Shown: positions 24,231-35,192 of the stretch, one piece after another
How the letters are laid out: the number at the start of each line of letters is the position of its first letter
How positions within the stretch are numbered: the stretch's first letter is position 1
From: Lantana camara
Taxonomy: Eukaryota; Streptophyta; Magnoliopsida; Lamiales; Verbenaceae
Length of the DNA: 64,000 nucleotides
Direction of reading: 5' to 3'
NCBI GenBank assembly: GCA_037501455.1
Contig: CM074858.1
Location: forward strand, 43,893,001 to 43,957,000
The notes under the pieces: model-generated
Databases searched by the model: none
Told to the model about the DNA's origin: nothing
What the model saw: the letters and a program-made list of their open reading frames with translations, nothing else
Translations under genes and position numbers: made by a program

Positions 24231-25007
24231 CCAATCTCTGAACAAATTATTTCATACTTAATTGTAATCAATACATTAGTTTAATTATTTCAGTCATTTG
24301 AACCTAATTAGATGTTTATGTTAATGGTTGTTAATCATGTAGTTATAAGTTTATTTAATTTCTGAACAAATGGAGTTGTTAAGGATATTAGTTGAACTGC
24401 TGTAAAATGTTTGAGCTTCATGATGCTGAATTGCAAATTTGGTTGCGCCATAAGTTGAGTTGGTTAATCTGTGTGTATATGCTAAGTGTATAAACTCTTG
24501 GGTTTAACGTGTTATCTGTGTGTGTGCGCGTCTGGTATGTATAGCTGTATATACTAAGTATGATTAATTGTTAAATTGTGAAGTGAATAATTTGTCCTAA
24601 TAGTGTAAATCAATGATTTAGTTTAATTAGGAATTGTATTATTATGTCCGTATATATTGGGTATCTTGTGAATTATTATGTTTACGGATACCTTGTGAAT
24701 TATGGTATCCTAAATTATTAAATCATACTCTGGACCAAATTCACTTAAGCCAATTGATTTGATTCATGGTTAACACCTGTCAAATTTATTATTTGGCTTG
24801 CTTGTCCGTGTGAATTGTTTGGGATTAATTACATGTTTATCACAACGTGGAATATTAATTGTGTACATGAGCCCTTTCATGGCATCCTTGTAATTTCTAT
24901 GAACATGTCATATTGTTCCATGTCATCTTACAATCATCACCGTGCGTCCTTGTGGTTCATGTCTGAGTCTTGTCTCATGAGTACACTGTATTCCCTTTTC
25001 TGTACAG

Positions 25008-25081
25008 TGATCTCCAGGGTGGAGACAACCTGATCGAGTATGCATTCGTCTTGTTAGTTCTGGTATCTCATCGCTTCTCAG
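25008..25081 (+). other. Mini-exon-like segment, El-11 5' LTR (74 nt)
   Basis: CTTTTCTGTACAG precedes it and CTCAG|GTGAGGTTT ends it. The copy in the 3' LTR is 31216-31289, also 74 nt. Confidence 0.55.
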
Positions 25082-25819
25082 GTGAGGTTTAAGATTTTGT
25101 ATAGTTAAACGACCTATGACCCCAATATGATGATTTCAATCCCCGTATGCGATTATATACTATATATGAATAAATATGTGTTGGATATGATATGATTATG
25201 ACCTTATGATACAACTTCAGTTTTGGAAATTAAGTATGAAGGCATGTGTAAGCTATTTCGGAAAGTTAAGTTATGTTATGATTATGTAGCGAGATTGCCA
25301 TGAAAGTTGGTATATGTTATGTTCTGTTCTGTTATGGGGCCCAGGAGCTACGGGTAAGGAGCCCCCGGGACGGTATCGGGCCGTCGGGGTTATACCTGTG
25401 CGTAGTCCCCATCTGTATGAAGAGGATCTACCGGGACCCACCAGGAGGTTGGTTGGGAAACGGAGTCCTGAGGGTTTGAGTAGCATCAACACTCCCCTCG
25501 ACTGTATGGATGGTTAGGGTTGCGCAACCCTCACCCGGAGTTGAGGTTGGTATGTTATTTCTATTTTGTTATGATATGAGGAGTTGAGGTTGGAAGGTCG
25601 TACTCGCCGAGCACATGTTATGATCTGTTATGGGAATTATGAATCGGGATAGAGTCTTTCTGAAAATGGTTTCTAAACTTATATATATATATATTTGGGT
25701 TTTGCTTTGAAACGCTTTGGTATGCAACACCTATTCCCGGTTCATGAGTCCATTCTTTTGTTCTGTGCTATGCTCTTTAATATATATATATAATGTGGGT
25801 GTGCGTTAGCCCCCTCACT

Positions 25820-25833
25820 CAGTCAGTTGACTG
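25820..25833 (+). other. Covarying hairpin before acceptor, El-11
   Basis: CAGTCA and TGACTG pair around GT. The sixth pair is A-T where El-15 has T-A and LTR-3 has C-G. Confidence 0.75.
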
Positions 25834-26360
25834 ACACCTCATTTATCTTTTAGTTTGCAGGTTTCCTTTCGACTTGAGCTAGGCGGAAGTGAGTTTCTTG
25901 AGTCACACTTGTCAGTCTAGTTGGTATTAGGATGCATTTGTCGTATACCTTATTTATGTTATGTATTTATCTTTCACACTTGAAGGTTAGGTTCTATTTA
26001 GACTTAAACCCGTGTGGGGTTAATAAGTTAGTATCTGGATGTTAGTAGATATTATGATGATGCTTTTGCTCTTTATTATGTTGGATTATGAATTGATATT
26101 CGGGACTAGGTATCTATGCTAGTTGAACCCGTCACCTGCTTTGCATGTTTTGTTATAAATGCTTCCGCTATCTATTGTTGTTGGTTTTAATTGCTTCCGC
26201 ACTCTGAGTTTGTCGAGTTAGATCCGCCTAGCCTAGTGTGTGAGTTGGTCTCCCGTTCGCTATGATTCGGATTCGGGCATGGACTTTCCATTCCATGACC
26301 GGGTCTGGGTCCTAGTGCGGGGGATATGGCATCCTCCGTTTGGGGTGTTACATCCTTAAG

Positions 26361-26372
26361 TGGTATCAGAGC
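26361..26372 (+). other. Primer-binding site, El-11
   Basis: TGGTATCAGAGC, 8 bp after the LTR, complementary to initiator tRNA-Met. Confidence 0.9.
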
Positions 26373-26622
26373 TCTAGGTTGCAAAACCGAGTTCTAGTGT
26401 CGTGTTGTGTCTGTCTAGGTCGAACGGTGTAGGATAATTTGGTTATGTACGCACCTGCATTATGATTTGAAAAGCTATGCATTCGAATTTTCATCACCTT
26501 ACTGAATTTTTACTACTTGATGCATTGCATTTCTTAGTAGTTCTTGATTGATTTATTACGTGGCATAAGCATTTACTAATCGACATGCATATTTCAATAT
26601 TGAAGTTGTTGAGATTTTCAGG

Positions 26623-27585
26623 ATGCCACCGCATCAACAATACCACAGTCAACCTTCTCATCCAAATCTGAACGATCGGGGACACTCTTCGGCTGAAGTA
26701 CCACCAATGAATTTGATTACGATGATGCACCGAGAATTTAGAACATTTAATCCTCCCTAATTTCGAGAAGGGGATGATATAAGGGCCGAAGAGTGGCTTT
26801 TGGAAATAGAGGGCATCTTTGAGATATGGCTATGAAACTCTCAAGACATGGCTTGCCTTGCTACGTTCCTCCTACAAGGTCAAGCAAGACAATGGTGGAA
26901 AAGATTAGCCCAACAGTTAGAGACAACGGGCGAAGAGTTGACGTGGGATGTGTTTGTTCGAGAATTCCGAAAGAGGTTTGCACGGATCATTTTACAAGAC
27001 CGAAGATTCGAAGAATTTCTCACTTTGAAACAAGGAGAAAGAACTGTTGTGGACTACATAGGGGAATTTGAGAGGTTGGGCGTGTATGTGCCCCACATTA
27101 CGGGTAACGATCGGGTGAAGGGTTGGTATTTCATGAAAGGCCTCCGAAATGAATTCAAGGAAGCTTTGATTACAGAGGATACAAGTACATGGGATAAAGC
27201 TACGGAAGTAGCATTACGAGTGGAAAATAGGTGGTTGACAAAAAGTAAGGAAAGAAATGTGTCAGAGCCTAGACCTGAGCTGGGTTTATGCTCAAATTTA
27301 TACGTGACAAGGGAATCCTATCAACAAGGAACTCGAACTAAGAAGATTCGTGGAAAGAAGCATAAGAATAGGAACCCTCCAAAGCTGAAGAAAGAAATTC
27401 AACCGTGTACCCATTGTGGAGGAACCAACCATGCTTACGACGCGTGTCGAGATCGATTGAAGAGGTGTTATGCTTGCGGGTCGAAAGAGCACGAGGTTTT
27501 CGATTGTGATCGATCGAGAGCTAACAAACAACGAATACGAGATCAACGACTTCAAATCAGAGATCAAGATGAACCCGAATATTGA
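26623..27585 (+). pseudogene. gag: El-11 gag (Ty3/gypsy-type capsid and nucleocapsid) with two early stops
   Basis: Gag packages element RNA in cytoplasmic particles. The frame starts at an ATG (26623) directly after TTTTCAG|G and runs 321 codons to TGA at 27583-27585, with two in-frame stops: TAA at 26758 and TGA at 26833. From 26848 on, 245 codons are open. They carry the gypsy gag core: FLLQGQARQWW, TWDVFVREFRKRF and EFLTLKQGERTVVDYIGEFE, at about residues 7-75 of that part. Two CCHC knuckles follow at residues 187-200 (27406-27447) and 207-220 (27466-27507), both with complete ligands. No protease or pol frame follows. The early stops should block a full-length product unless a later start is used. 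A donor-like GAG|GTATTAG lies at the stop codon. Confidence 0.88.
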
Positions 27586-28028
27586 GGTATTAGCATTCAT
27601 GGCATTTGCATACATACAACGCTTAAATACTCTCACCTTATTTTGCTTGTTGTGTGTGATGACTATGGTTTTAATTGTGATAACTTGGATATCTGATCTA
27701 GCATTGATAACCTGGAGTACCTGTTTTTGGTGAAGCGTTACTGAACTGAATAAGTTACGTGTTTATCTGGATTAAGCATGCCTATGTGGTTTAAAACTCC
27801 CTTGATTGCTCACTAACCTCGCATATAACATACATACATACTGTGACATTGTTTTGCAGGGATTCCATCGCGATATCCCCCTTGAGTCGAGGTATGAGCG
27901 TTGAATCTATACTCAAGGGACACCGATATCAGTCGTATAAGGTACACCAAACATGCATCGCATACCTTTCATCAAGTGTTACTCTGATTTGTGTATGTAT
28001 GAATGTTGATCTGTGGATTTATGTGCAA
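27586..28028 (+). other. El-11 post-gag non-coding stretch
   Basis: AT-rich. It contains TGTTTTGCAG|GG at about 27860 and TATAAG|GTACAC at about 27941, an 80-nt segment bounded by acceptor- and donor-like sites. No protein of note. Confidence 0.45.
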
Positions 28029-28436
28029 GAGAGACCTTAGGTTCCTTCTTTTATGTGTTGGAGAGATGTAGGATTCTCTCCACTTATGTGATAGAAAGAT
28101 GTTGGGGTCTTTCTAAACTTTGTGCACAATAGATGTTGGATTCTCTTGTACTTAGATATTCGGAAGATGCTGGATTCTCTCGAATGTAGGGGTTTGAGAA
28201 ATGCTGGATTTTCTCAAACCAGAATGTTTGGGAGATGTGGAAGTCTGTCAGACTTAGGTTGAGAAACGGGGTTCTCTCATTATGTGTTTGAGAGACGGGG
28301 TTCTCTTGATTTTGTGCTTGAGAGACGGGGTTCTCTCAAATCTGTGCTCGAGAGATGGGGTTCTCTCAAATCTGTGCTCGAGAGACGGGGTTCTCTCACC
28401 TTTTGTGCTGAGAGATGGGATTCTCTCTTGTTTGTT
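28029..28436 (+). repeat. Tandem GAGAGA/TCTCTC hairpin array, El-11
   Basis: About ten or more tandem units of roughly 30 bp, each a purine arm, a CGGGGT or TGNNGGA loop, and the complementary pyrimidine arm. Units differ but still pair: GGAGAGA/TCTCTCC (28060-28081), GAAAGA/TCTTTC (about 28092-28111), TGAGAAA/TTTCTCA (about 28197-28218) and TGAGAGA/TCTCTCA (about 28319-28339). Related arrays lie in El-14 and El-15 at the same place. Confidence 0.9.
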
Positions 28437-28715
28437 GAGGTTGCGTTACGCGTTGTCCTGGCTACGGTCTGCAGTGACGAGTTTGCGACGCCATCAAAGT
28501 TGAGTGCAGTAACAATTATTCGTCTTATGGGAATGATGAACAACTTGATGAAAGCAACGGTCCAGTACTCGAACGAATCCCAATGGCAACGAGACATCGT
28601 GAGAAAGGTTCAGTAAAGACAATGAGAGTAAACTTCACAACGGAGGCTAAATTTTACGCAACTCCTCGAGAAAGGTTAAGACAATATCACTCGAAGCTTT
28701 TCCAGCTCAGCAGTG
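28437..28715 (+). other. El-11 non-coding stretch before the 3' end signals
   Basis: I see no gene. A frame of about 110 codons (28284-28616) runs through the hairpin array and out into this region and is an artefact of the repeat. Confidence 0.5.
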
Positions 28716-28734
28716 GAACCTGGGGACCAGGTTC
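28716..28734 (+). other. Hairpin next to polypurine tract, El-11
   Basis: GAACCTGG, loop GGA, CCAGGTTC. El-14 has GGACCTGG/CCAGGTCC at the same place, a compensated change. Confidence 0.8.
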
Positions 28735-28738
28735 TCTT

Positions 28739-28751
28739 AAGGGGGGAAGGT
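28739..28751 (+). other. Polypurine tract, El-11
   Basis: AAGGGGGGAAGGT immediately before the 3' LTR. Confidence 0.9.
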
Positions 28752-31700
28752 TGTAACACCCCGCATTTTCGGAGCAAGATACGATATCGTTTTCGTGCGA
28801 TTAGATTGTTATTTATTTAACTCGGCTTGTGCTTGAATTGCCTTATTCATGTTTTAATAATTTAATTGGCCCAATTGCAATCTTATATAAATATGTGAAC
28901 CTAATTGAGATATGTGTTTAATTCCTGATTGCTCTTTAATTTAAATTATGTGGGTTAATTTATAATTTCAAAAAGTTAAGTACTTGATTGGACTTTGTCT
29001 AATTATTTGGGGATCTCTTCCTAATTTATCAATTTCGAATTTGGGCTTAATTGGACCTTATTTTAATTCTGTGGGTACTTTTATAATTATCAAATCTTTA
29101 ATTGGACTTGATTTAAATCTTACTTAAATCTGTGGGCTCGATTGTGTGAATTGAACACTTGAGGGGCTTGTTTGCAATTTTAGAATTAGGATCCCTTCTT
29201 AAACCGAGAACCCTAGCTGCTCCTCATTCTTTCTCCCCCTCTCCCATTTCGGTATATAGAAGAGATAGCAGCGGCACAACTTTGATCCACCAAGAGCTCC
29301 GCCTCTCCGCCACCACCGCGACTCAGCCCACCACCACCTCGCTTCTGCCTCATCCGAAAATAGAAGCCACAAAGAGCAGCAACTCCAGTGGCGCCTGATC
29401 CCCCACCTCCTCACGCCGTCGCACCACCACCGAGAGTCTCACCACCAACCGCCGTCGCCACCATCTTATTCGGCGAATCCACCTCAGAACCACCACAACC
29501 ATCCCCTGCTCCCCTCCCTCGGCCAGATCTGGAAAGGGGCGAAAATTCCCCTTCACCGCCTGTTGTAGCCTCTCTTCCACTCCCCACCGGCGAAGCCACC
29601 ATCCTCTCTTCCTCTCTCGTCAAGCAGCGGCGCTGCACTCTCCGCACCGCCATCAACGTCATCATCCGCCGCCAAGACATCGCCGGCCATTACTCCACCA
29701 GCAGCAGCGGATCTGTCCGCGACCCATCATCACCATCTCCGCCATCATCTCGCCACCCTCTGCCATTCTCAGCAACGCCGCCACAGCACCACCCTATTCC
29801 TTCTTCCCCTTTCTTAGCCAGATCTGATCAGAGCCGGAATTCTCCTCTTTGCCGCCACCAGCTCCTAGCGCTATAGATTCTAGCGACCAGACCCGCCATC
29901 GACAGCCAGCGCTCCACCTTCTGCCGGAAGAGAGGAACCCAGCAGCAACTATCATCAGCTTGTCCTTCCCTTTCTAGTTGTGTTACCACGTCAGACCACT
30001 GTCGGAGCTCCAGCCACCAGTCGTCGTATCTGGTTATCACCATCACCAACCAACGCCCCAGCTGCTCTTTTTGAATTGTAATTTCCAATCTCTGAACAAA
30101 TTATTTCATACTTAATTGTAATCAATACATTAGTTTAATTATTTCAGTCATTTGAACCTAATTAGATGTTTATGTTAATGGTTGTTAATCATGTAGTTAT
30201 AAATTTATTTAATTTCTGAACAAATGGAGTTGTTAAGGATATTAGTTGAACTGCTGTAAAATGTTTGAGCTTGATGATGCTGAATTGTAAATTTGGTTGC
30301 GCCATAAGTTGAGTTGGTTAATCTGTGTGTATATGCTAAGTGTATAAACTCTTGGGTTTAACGTGTTATCTGTGTGTGTGCGCGTCTGGTATGTATAGCT
30401 GTATATACTAAGTATGATTAATTGTTAAATTGTGAAGTGAATAATTTGTCCTAATAGTGTACATCAATGATTTAGTTTAATTAGGAATTGTATTATTATG
30501 TCCGTATATATTGGGAATGGACTTTAAATTTACGTGTTCAAGTTTAAAGTGTTGGGTTAGGAATGGATACATTTTGGTAATTATCTTTGGATATGCAGTT
30601 TGTTTCAACATCTAAGATATACGAATGACCTTGCATCATTAAATGTATGCTACGAGTGGATCTGTGAAATTTTATTGAATTAATGATTTGGTGTATATAT
30701 GTGCGTGCACCATAGGCTTTATACGTGTGTGAGTGATCTTATTAGCCGATTGATTTGTGAATTAGTTATTCTGAATCGTGATTCTTTTGAAAGAGGAGTG
30801 TGTTAATTGAAGTGGAATCTTGAATTGAATATACAATGTATTATTATGAAATAGACTTTCCTATAGGATTAATTGTTTGATTCTTAATCGAGCTCTTGAA
30901 TTGTGAAATTATGAAATATTATGTTTACGGATACCTTGTAACTTATGGTATCCTAAATTATTAAATCATACTCTGGACCAAATTCACTTAAGCCAATTGA
31001 TTTGATTCATGGTTAACACCTGTCAAATTTATTATTTGGCATGTTTATCACAGTGTGGAATATTAATTGTGTACATGAGCCCTTTCATGACATCCTTGTA
31101 ATTTCTATGAACATGTCATATTGTTCCATGTCATCTTTCAATCATCGCTGTGCGTCTTTGTGGTTCATGTCTGAGTCTTGTCTCATGAGTACATTGTATT
31201 CCCTTTTCTGTACAGTGATCTCCAGGGTGGAGACAACATGATCGAGTATTCATTCGTCTTGTTAGTTCTGGTATCTCGTCGCTTCTCAGGTGAGGTTTAG
31301 GATTTTGTATAGTTAATAGACCTATGACCCTAATATGATGATTTCAATCCCCGCATGCGATTATATACTATATACGATTAAATATGTGTTGGATATGATA
31401 TGATTATGACCTTATGATACAACTTCAGTTTTGGAAATTAAGTATGAAGGCATATGTAAGCTATTTCGGAAAGTTAAGTTATGTTATGATTATGTAGCGA
31501 GATTGCCATGAAAGTTGGTATATGTTATGTTCTGTTCTGTTATGGGGCCCAGGAGCTACGGGTAAGGAGCCCTCGGGACGGTATCGGGCCGTCGGGGTTA
31601 TACCTGTGCGTAGTCTCCATCTATATGAAGAGGATCTATCGGGACCCACCAGGAGGTTGGTTGGGAAACGGAGTCCTGAGGGTCTGAGTAGCATCGGCAC

Positions 31701-32563
31701 TCCCCTCGACTGTATGGATTGTTAGGGTCGCGCAACCCTACCATCACCCGGAGTTGAGGTTGGTATGTTATTTCTGTTTTGTTATGATATGAGGAGTTGA
31801 GGTTGGAAGCTCGTACTCGCCGAGCACATGTTATGATCTGTTATGGGAATTATGAATCGGGATAGAGTCTTTCTAAAAATGGTTTCTAAACTTATATATA
31901 TATATATTTGGGTTTTGCTTTGAAACGCTTTGGTATGCAACACCTATTCCCGGTTCATGAGTCCATTCTTTTGTTCTGTGTTGTGCTCTTTAATATATAT
32001 ATAATGTGGGTGTGCGTTAGCCCCCTCACTCAGTCAGTTGACTGACACCTCATTTATCTTTTAGTTTACTGGTTTCCTTTCGGCTTGAGCTAGGCGGAAG
32101 TGAGTCTCTTAAGTCACACTTGTCAGTCTAGTTGGTATTAGGATGCATTTGTCGCATACCTTATTTATGTTATGTATTTATGTTTCACACTTGAAGGTTA
32201 GGTTCTATTTAGACTTAAACCCATGTGGGGTTAATAAGTTAGTATCTGGATGTTAGTAGATATTATGATGATGTTTATGTTGTTTATTATGTTGGATTAT
32301 GAATTGATATTCGGGACTAGGTATCTATGCTAGTTGAACCCGTCACCTGCTTTGCATGTTTTGTTATAAATGCTTCTGCTATCTATTGTTGTTGGTTTTA
32401 TTTGCTTCCGCACTCTGAGTTTGTCGAGTTAGATCCGCCTAGCCTAGTGTGTGAGTTGGTCTCCCGTTCGCTATGATTCGGATTCGGGCATGGACTTTCC
32501 ATTTCATGACCGGGTCTGGGTCCTAGTGCGGGGGATGTGGCATCATCCGTTTGGGGTGTTACA
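28752..32563 (+). mobile_element. El-11 3' LTR
   Basis: Same ends as the 5' LTR. It retains a segment (around 30512-30905) that the 5' copy lacks. The acceptor equivalent to 25860 reads TTTACTG instead of TTTGCAG (32066-32072), so that AG is lost, though TTTTAG just upstream remains. Confidence 0.93.
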
Positions 32564-32885
32564 AGGGTTCTGATTATTCCCTTACCCTAGATCATGGTTG
32601 AGAGATAGTAAGTACGAGGATTGTATCTCACATAAATCAATGACTTAAAGTTTATGTCGAATCGATACATTGTAATTCAGCTAGGGGTTAAACACCTATT
32701 GCTAGACTATGGTCGTTTAATCTGTGGACTAATTAATTAATTAGGGTCACTGCTAATTGAATTGAGAACCTAGAGGGTCACACACAACAACTTGGTTACA
32801 TGAGTTGAGGCTTTAAAATGATTAAACGAGTTAATCAAGCCGAGTGGGTTCCACACGTGTCCTTGGGACACGTGTCTCACATGTG

Positions 32886-32889
<4 letters not shown>

Positions 32890-32918
<29 letters not shown>

Positions 32919-32933
32919 TGTATATATATATAT
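32890..32933. repeat. (TA)n microsatellite
   Basis: TA run in the Copia-9 LTR, not matched in the Copia-8 LTR, where the region near 34460 is short. Confidence 0.9.
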
Positions 32934-33244
32934 TAAATAATTAAATATGTTAATTGTTTAATAGACTTTGGTTTAATTTTGAATTAAAAAGAAAGCCTTA
33001 TTTTGGAGAAAAATAATCTAGTTAATTAATTACGAATTAGTTAATTAGATAAATAAGTTAATTATTTATTAATAAATAAAGTATAATAATATCCAAAAGG
33101 GTTTGGATATTTTAGCTCTCTTAAAAGTTGATTTGAATAAGAATTCAAAGTCAAAGTTGGAATTACTTGATGATCAAGTAATAAGAGAGAGAGGGACCAA
33201 ATCCTTAGTCCATAAGGACTAGGATCGGCCGCCCCTCCTCTTGG

Positions 33245-33254
33245 CTATATATAG
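33245..33254 (+). promoter_or_regulatory. TATA box, Copia-9 LTR
   Basis: CTATATATAGG followed by GGAGCTCGAGCTCC, conserved in both copia LTRs; a good core promoter candidate. Confidence 0.65.
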
Positions 33255-33644
33255 GGGAGCTCGAGCTCCCCTTGATGATTGATTAAATTCTTTTGGTTCA
33301 TGTGTTGAACACTATCCTTTCTCCAAGATAAATTAAAAATTAGGTTAAGCCTAAACACTAACTAGAGAACTAGCATCCTTACTAGTTAGATTGTAGTCAA
33401 GTTGGTGGACTATCTCTAGAGAGCTTCAAGTTAGAAGTTTTGAAGATTCGAGCTTTACCAAGGAGACGGGATCAAGCCGCGAGAAGAGCGTTCTTAGGTG
33501 GCTTGAAACGCTTCAAGAAAGATTATTGAAAAGTAAGTTTCTAATCTCTACGAATTTGGATTCACGATTGCGAGTATTCGATCCTTTTGTTGGAAATTTT
33601 TTTAAATTTCCGCTGCTTTCTGATTCCTGTTTTCCAACACGTGA

Positions 33645-35178
33645 TACATGAGGGTGCTTACTTCCATAAGTAAGTTCACTGAGGTGCCCTGTGTGAGAAG
33701 ATTCCTAAATGGGAAAGGAAGTTTCTATTTCAGGAAATGGAAACTTTCAGATTAGGAAATATCTCACGAGTCATTGATGTGATTAATTGATCCTTAGACT
33801 TGAGGTTCTATGTCACTTTATGAGTTAACTCTGTAATCTTAGGTATAAGCTTTAACGGGTGTCGCCTTAGACAACTGATTCAAGGCTTATGCTGGGGCTG
33901 CACAAGTGATTCATGCAAGTGAATGAGAATCAAGAAAGGACCTACACTTGCATTTGCAAGGTGATCTCTAATTGTGTAAGTCATTCATATGCCATATGGA
34001 GTCCTTGGCCAAGGCAATAGATCAAGATATCAAGAAAAGGGTTTCTTGGATTGAGATCAAATGGATATGAAATACACTTAGCTTTAAGACCAGATTATTA
34101 GGGTTCTGATTATTCCCTTACCCTAGATCTTGGTTGAGAGATAGTAAGTAGGAGCATTGTATCTCACATGAATCAATGATTTAAAGGTTCTGTCGAATCA
34201 AGACATTCCAATTCAACTAGGGGTTAAACACCTGTTGCTAGACTATGGGCGTTTAATCTGTGGACTGATTAATTAATTAGTGAATTAATTAATTAGGTTC
34301 ACTACTAATTGAATTGAGAACCTAGAGGGTCACACACAACAACTTGGTTACATGAGTTAAGGCTTTAAAATGATTAAACGAGTTGATCGTACCAAGAGGG
34401 TTCCACACGTGTGGTTCACGTGATTGGCACGTGCCCTTGGGGACACGTATGTCACACGTGTATATTATATATGTATTAAATAATTAATGTTTTAATTACT
34501 TAATAGACTTTGGTTTAAATTTTGAATTAAAATGAAAGTCTCATTTTTGGAGAAATTAATCTATTTAATTAATTATGAATTAATTAATTAGATAAATAAG
34601 TTATTTATTATTAATAAATAAAGCATAATATTATCCAAAAGGGTTTTGGATATTTTAGCTCTCTTAAAAGTTGATTTGAATTAGAATTCAAAATCAAGGT
34701 CTGGAATTACTTGATGATCAAGTAATAAGAGAGAGGGACCAAATCCTTAGTCCAAAAGGACTAGGTTCGACCGCCCCGCTCTTGCTATATATAGGGGAGC
34801 TCGAGCTCTCCTTAGGGATTGATCGATTCTTCTTGGTTCATGTGTTGAACAACATCCTTTCTCCAAGATCACATAAACCCTAGGTTAAGCCTAAACACTA
34901 ACTAGAGAACTAGCATCCTTACTAGTTAGATTGTAGTCAAGTTGGTGGACTATCTCTAGAGAGCTTCAAGTTAGAAGTTTTTAAAGATTCGAGCTTTACC
35001 AAGGAGAGGGGATCAAGCCTCGAGAAGAGCATTCTTGGGTGGCTTGAAACGCTTCAAGAAAGATTAATGAAAAGTAAGTTTCTTTACCTTATGAATTTGG
35101 ATTCATGACTGCGAGTTTCGATACTTTTGTTGGGAAATTTTAAAAGTTCCGCTGCTTTCTAATTCCGTTTTTCCAACA
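33645..35178 (+). mobile_element. Copia-8 5' LTR, second part
   Basis: Resumes after the repeated CGTGA and ends TTCCAACA, next to the primer site. It includes a TATA box at 34785-34794. Confidence 0.92.
34785..34794 (+). promoter_or_regulatory. TATA box, Copia-8 5' LTR
   Basis: CTATATATAGG with the same downstream AGCTCGAGCT palindrome as the copy at 33245. Confidence 0.65.
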
Positions 35179-35180
35179 AG

Positions 35181-35192
35181 TGGTATGAGAGC
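35181..35192 (+). other. Primer-binding site, Copia-8
   Basis: TGGTATGAGAGC, 2 bp after the LTR. One base (G for C) departs from the initiator tRNA-Met match. Confidence 0.85.

Larger units (their letters stand above)
22898..26352 (+). mobile_element. El-11 5' LTR
   Basis: Starts TGTAACACCCCGCATT and ends GGGGTGTTACA. It contains a CCACC-rich block (23400-24230), a mini-exon (25008-25081), a hairpin (25820-25833), acceptor TTTGCAG (25860) and a GAGCTAGGCGG box. Confidence 0.93.
22898..32563 (+). mobile_element. El-11: complete gag-only long-LTR element
   Basis: Flanked by AGGGT at 22893-22897 and 32564-32568. LTRs run 22898-26352 (3455 bp) and 28752-32563 (3812 bp), with an interior of 2399 bp. 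The interior holds a primer site, one gag gene, a hairpin array and a polypurine tract, and no pol. A partner must supply protease, reverse transcriptase and integrase. The length difference between LTRs is mainly a segment of about 390 bp (around 30512-30905) missing from the 5' LTR near 24660, and about 35 bp missing from the 3' LTR near 31040. This resembles published plant elements with terminal repeats and a GAG domain only (TR-GAG). Confidence 0.93.
19170..33639 (+). mobile_element. Copia-9: solo LTR of the same copia family
   Basis: A second LTR (TGTTAGGAATAGTGCCC ... TTCCAACA) flanked by CGTGA at 19165-19169 and 33640-33644. Removing its two nested insertions leaves 133 + 713 + 1071 = 1917 bp, against 1921 bp for the host LTR. 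Its pieces are 19170-19302, 22185-22897 and 32569-33639. There is no interior and only one LTR, so it is a product of LTR-LTR recombination. It sits inside another LTR of its own family. Confidence 0.92.

Noticed and set aside
28029..28436. Tandem array as a CRISPR
   Set aside because: Units are contiguous degenerate hairpins with no unique spacers of constant length, in a plant retrotransposon; no cas genes.
28282..28616. Frames reading through the GAGAGA repeat (RDGVLS-type repeats)
   Set aside because: Product of a tandem repeat whose unit length keeps frames open; pairing of arms explains the conservation better than coding.
29388..29876. 162-codon Pro/Ser-rich frame in the El-11 3' LTR
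   Set aside because: Needs a GTG start that the 5' LTR copy lacks, low-complexity composition, no domain. Kept only as a composition note.
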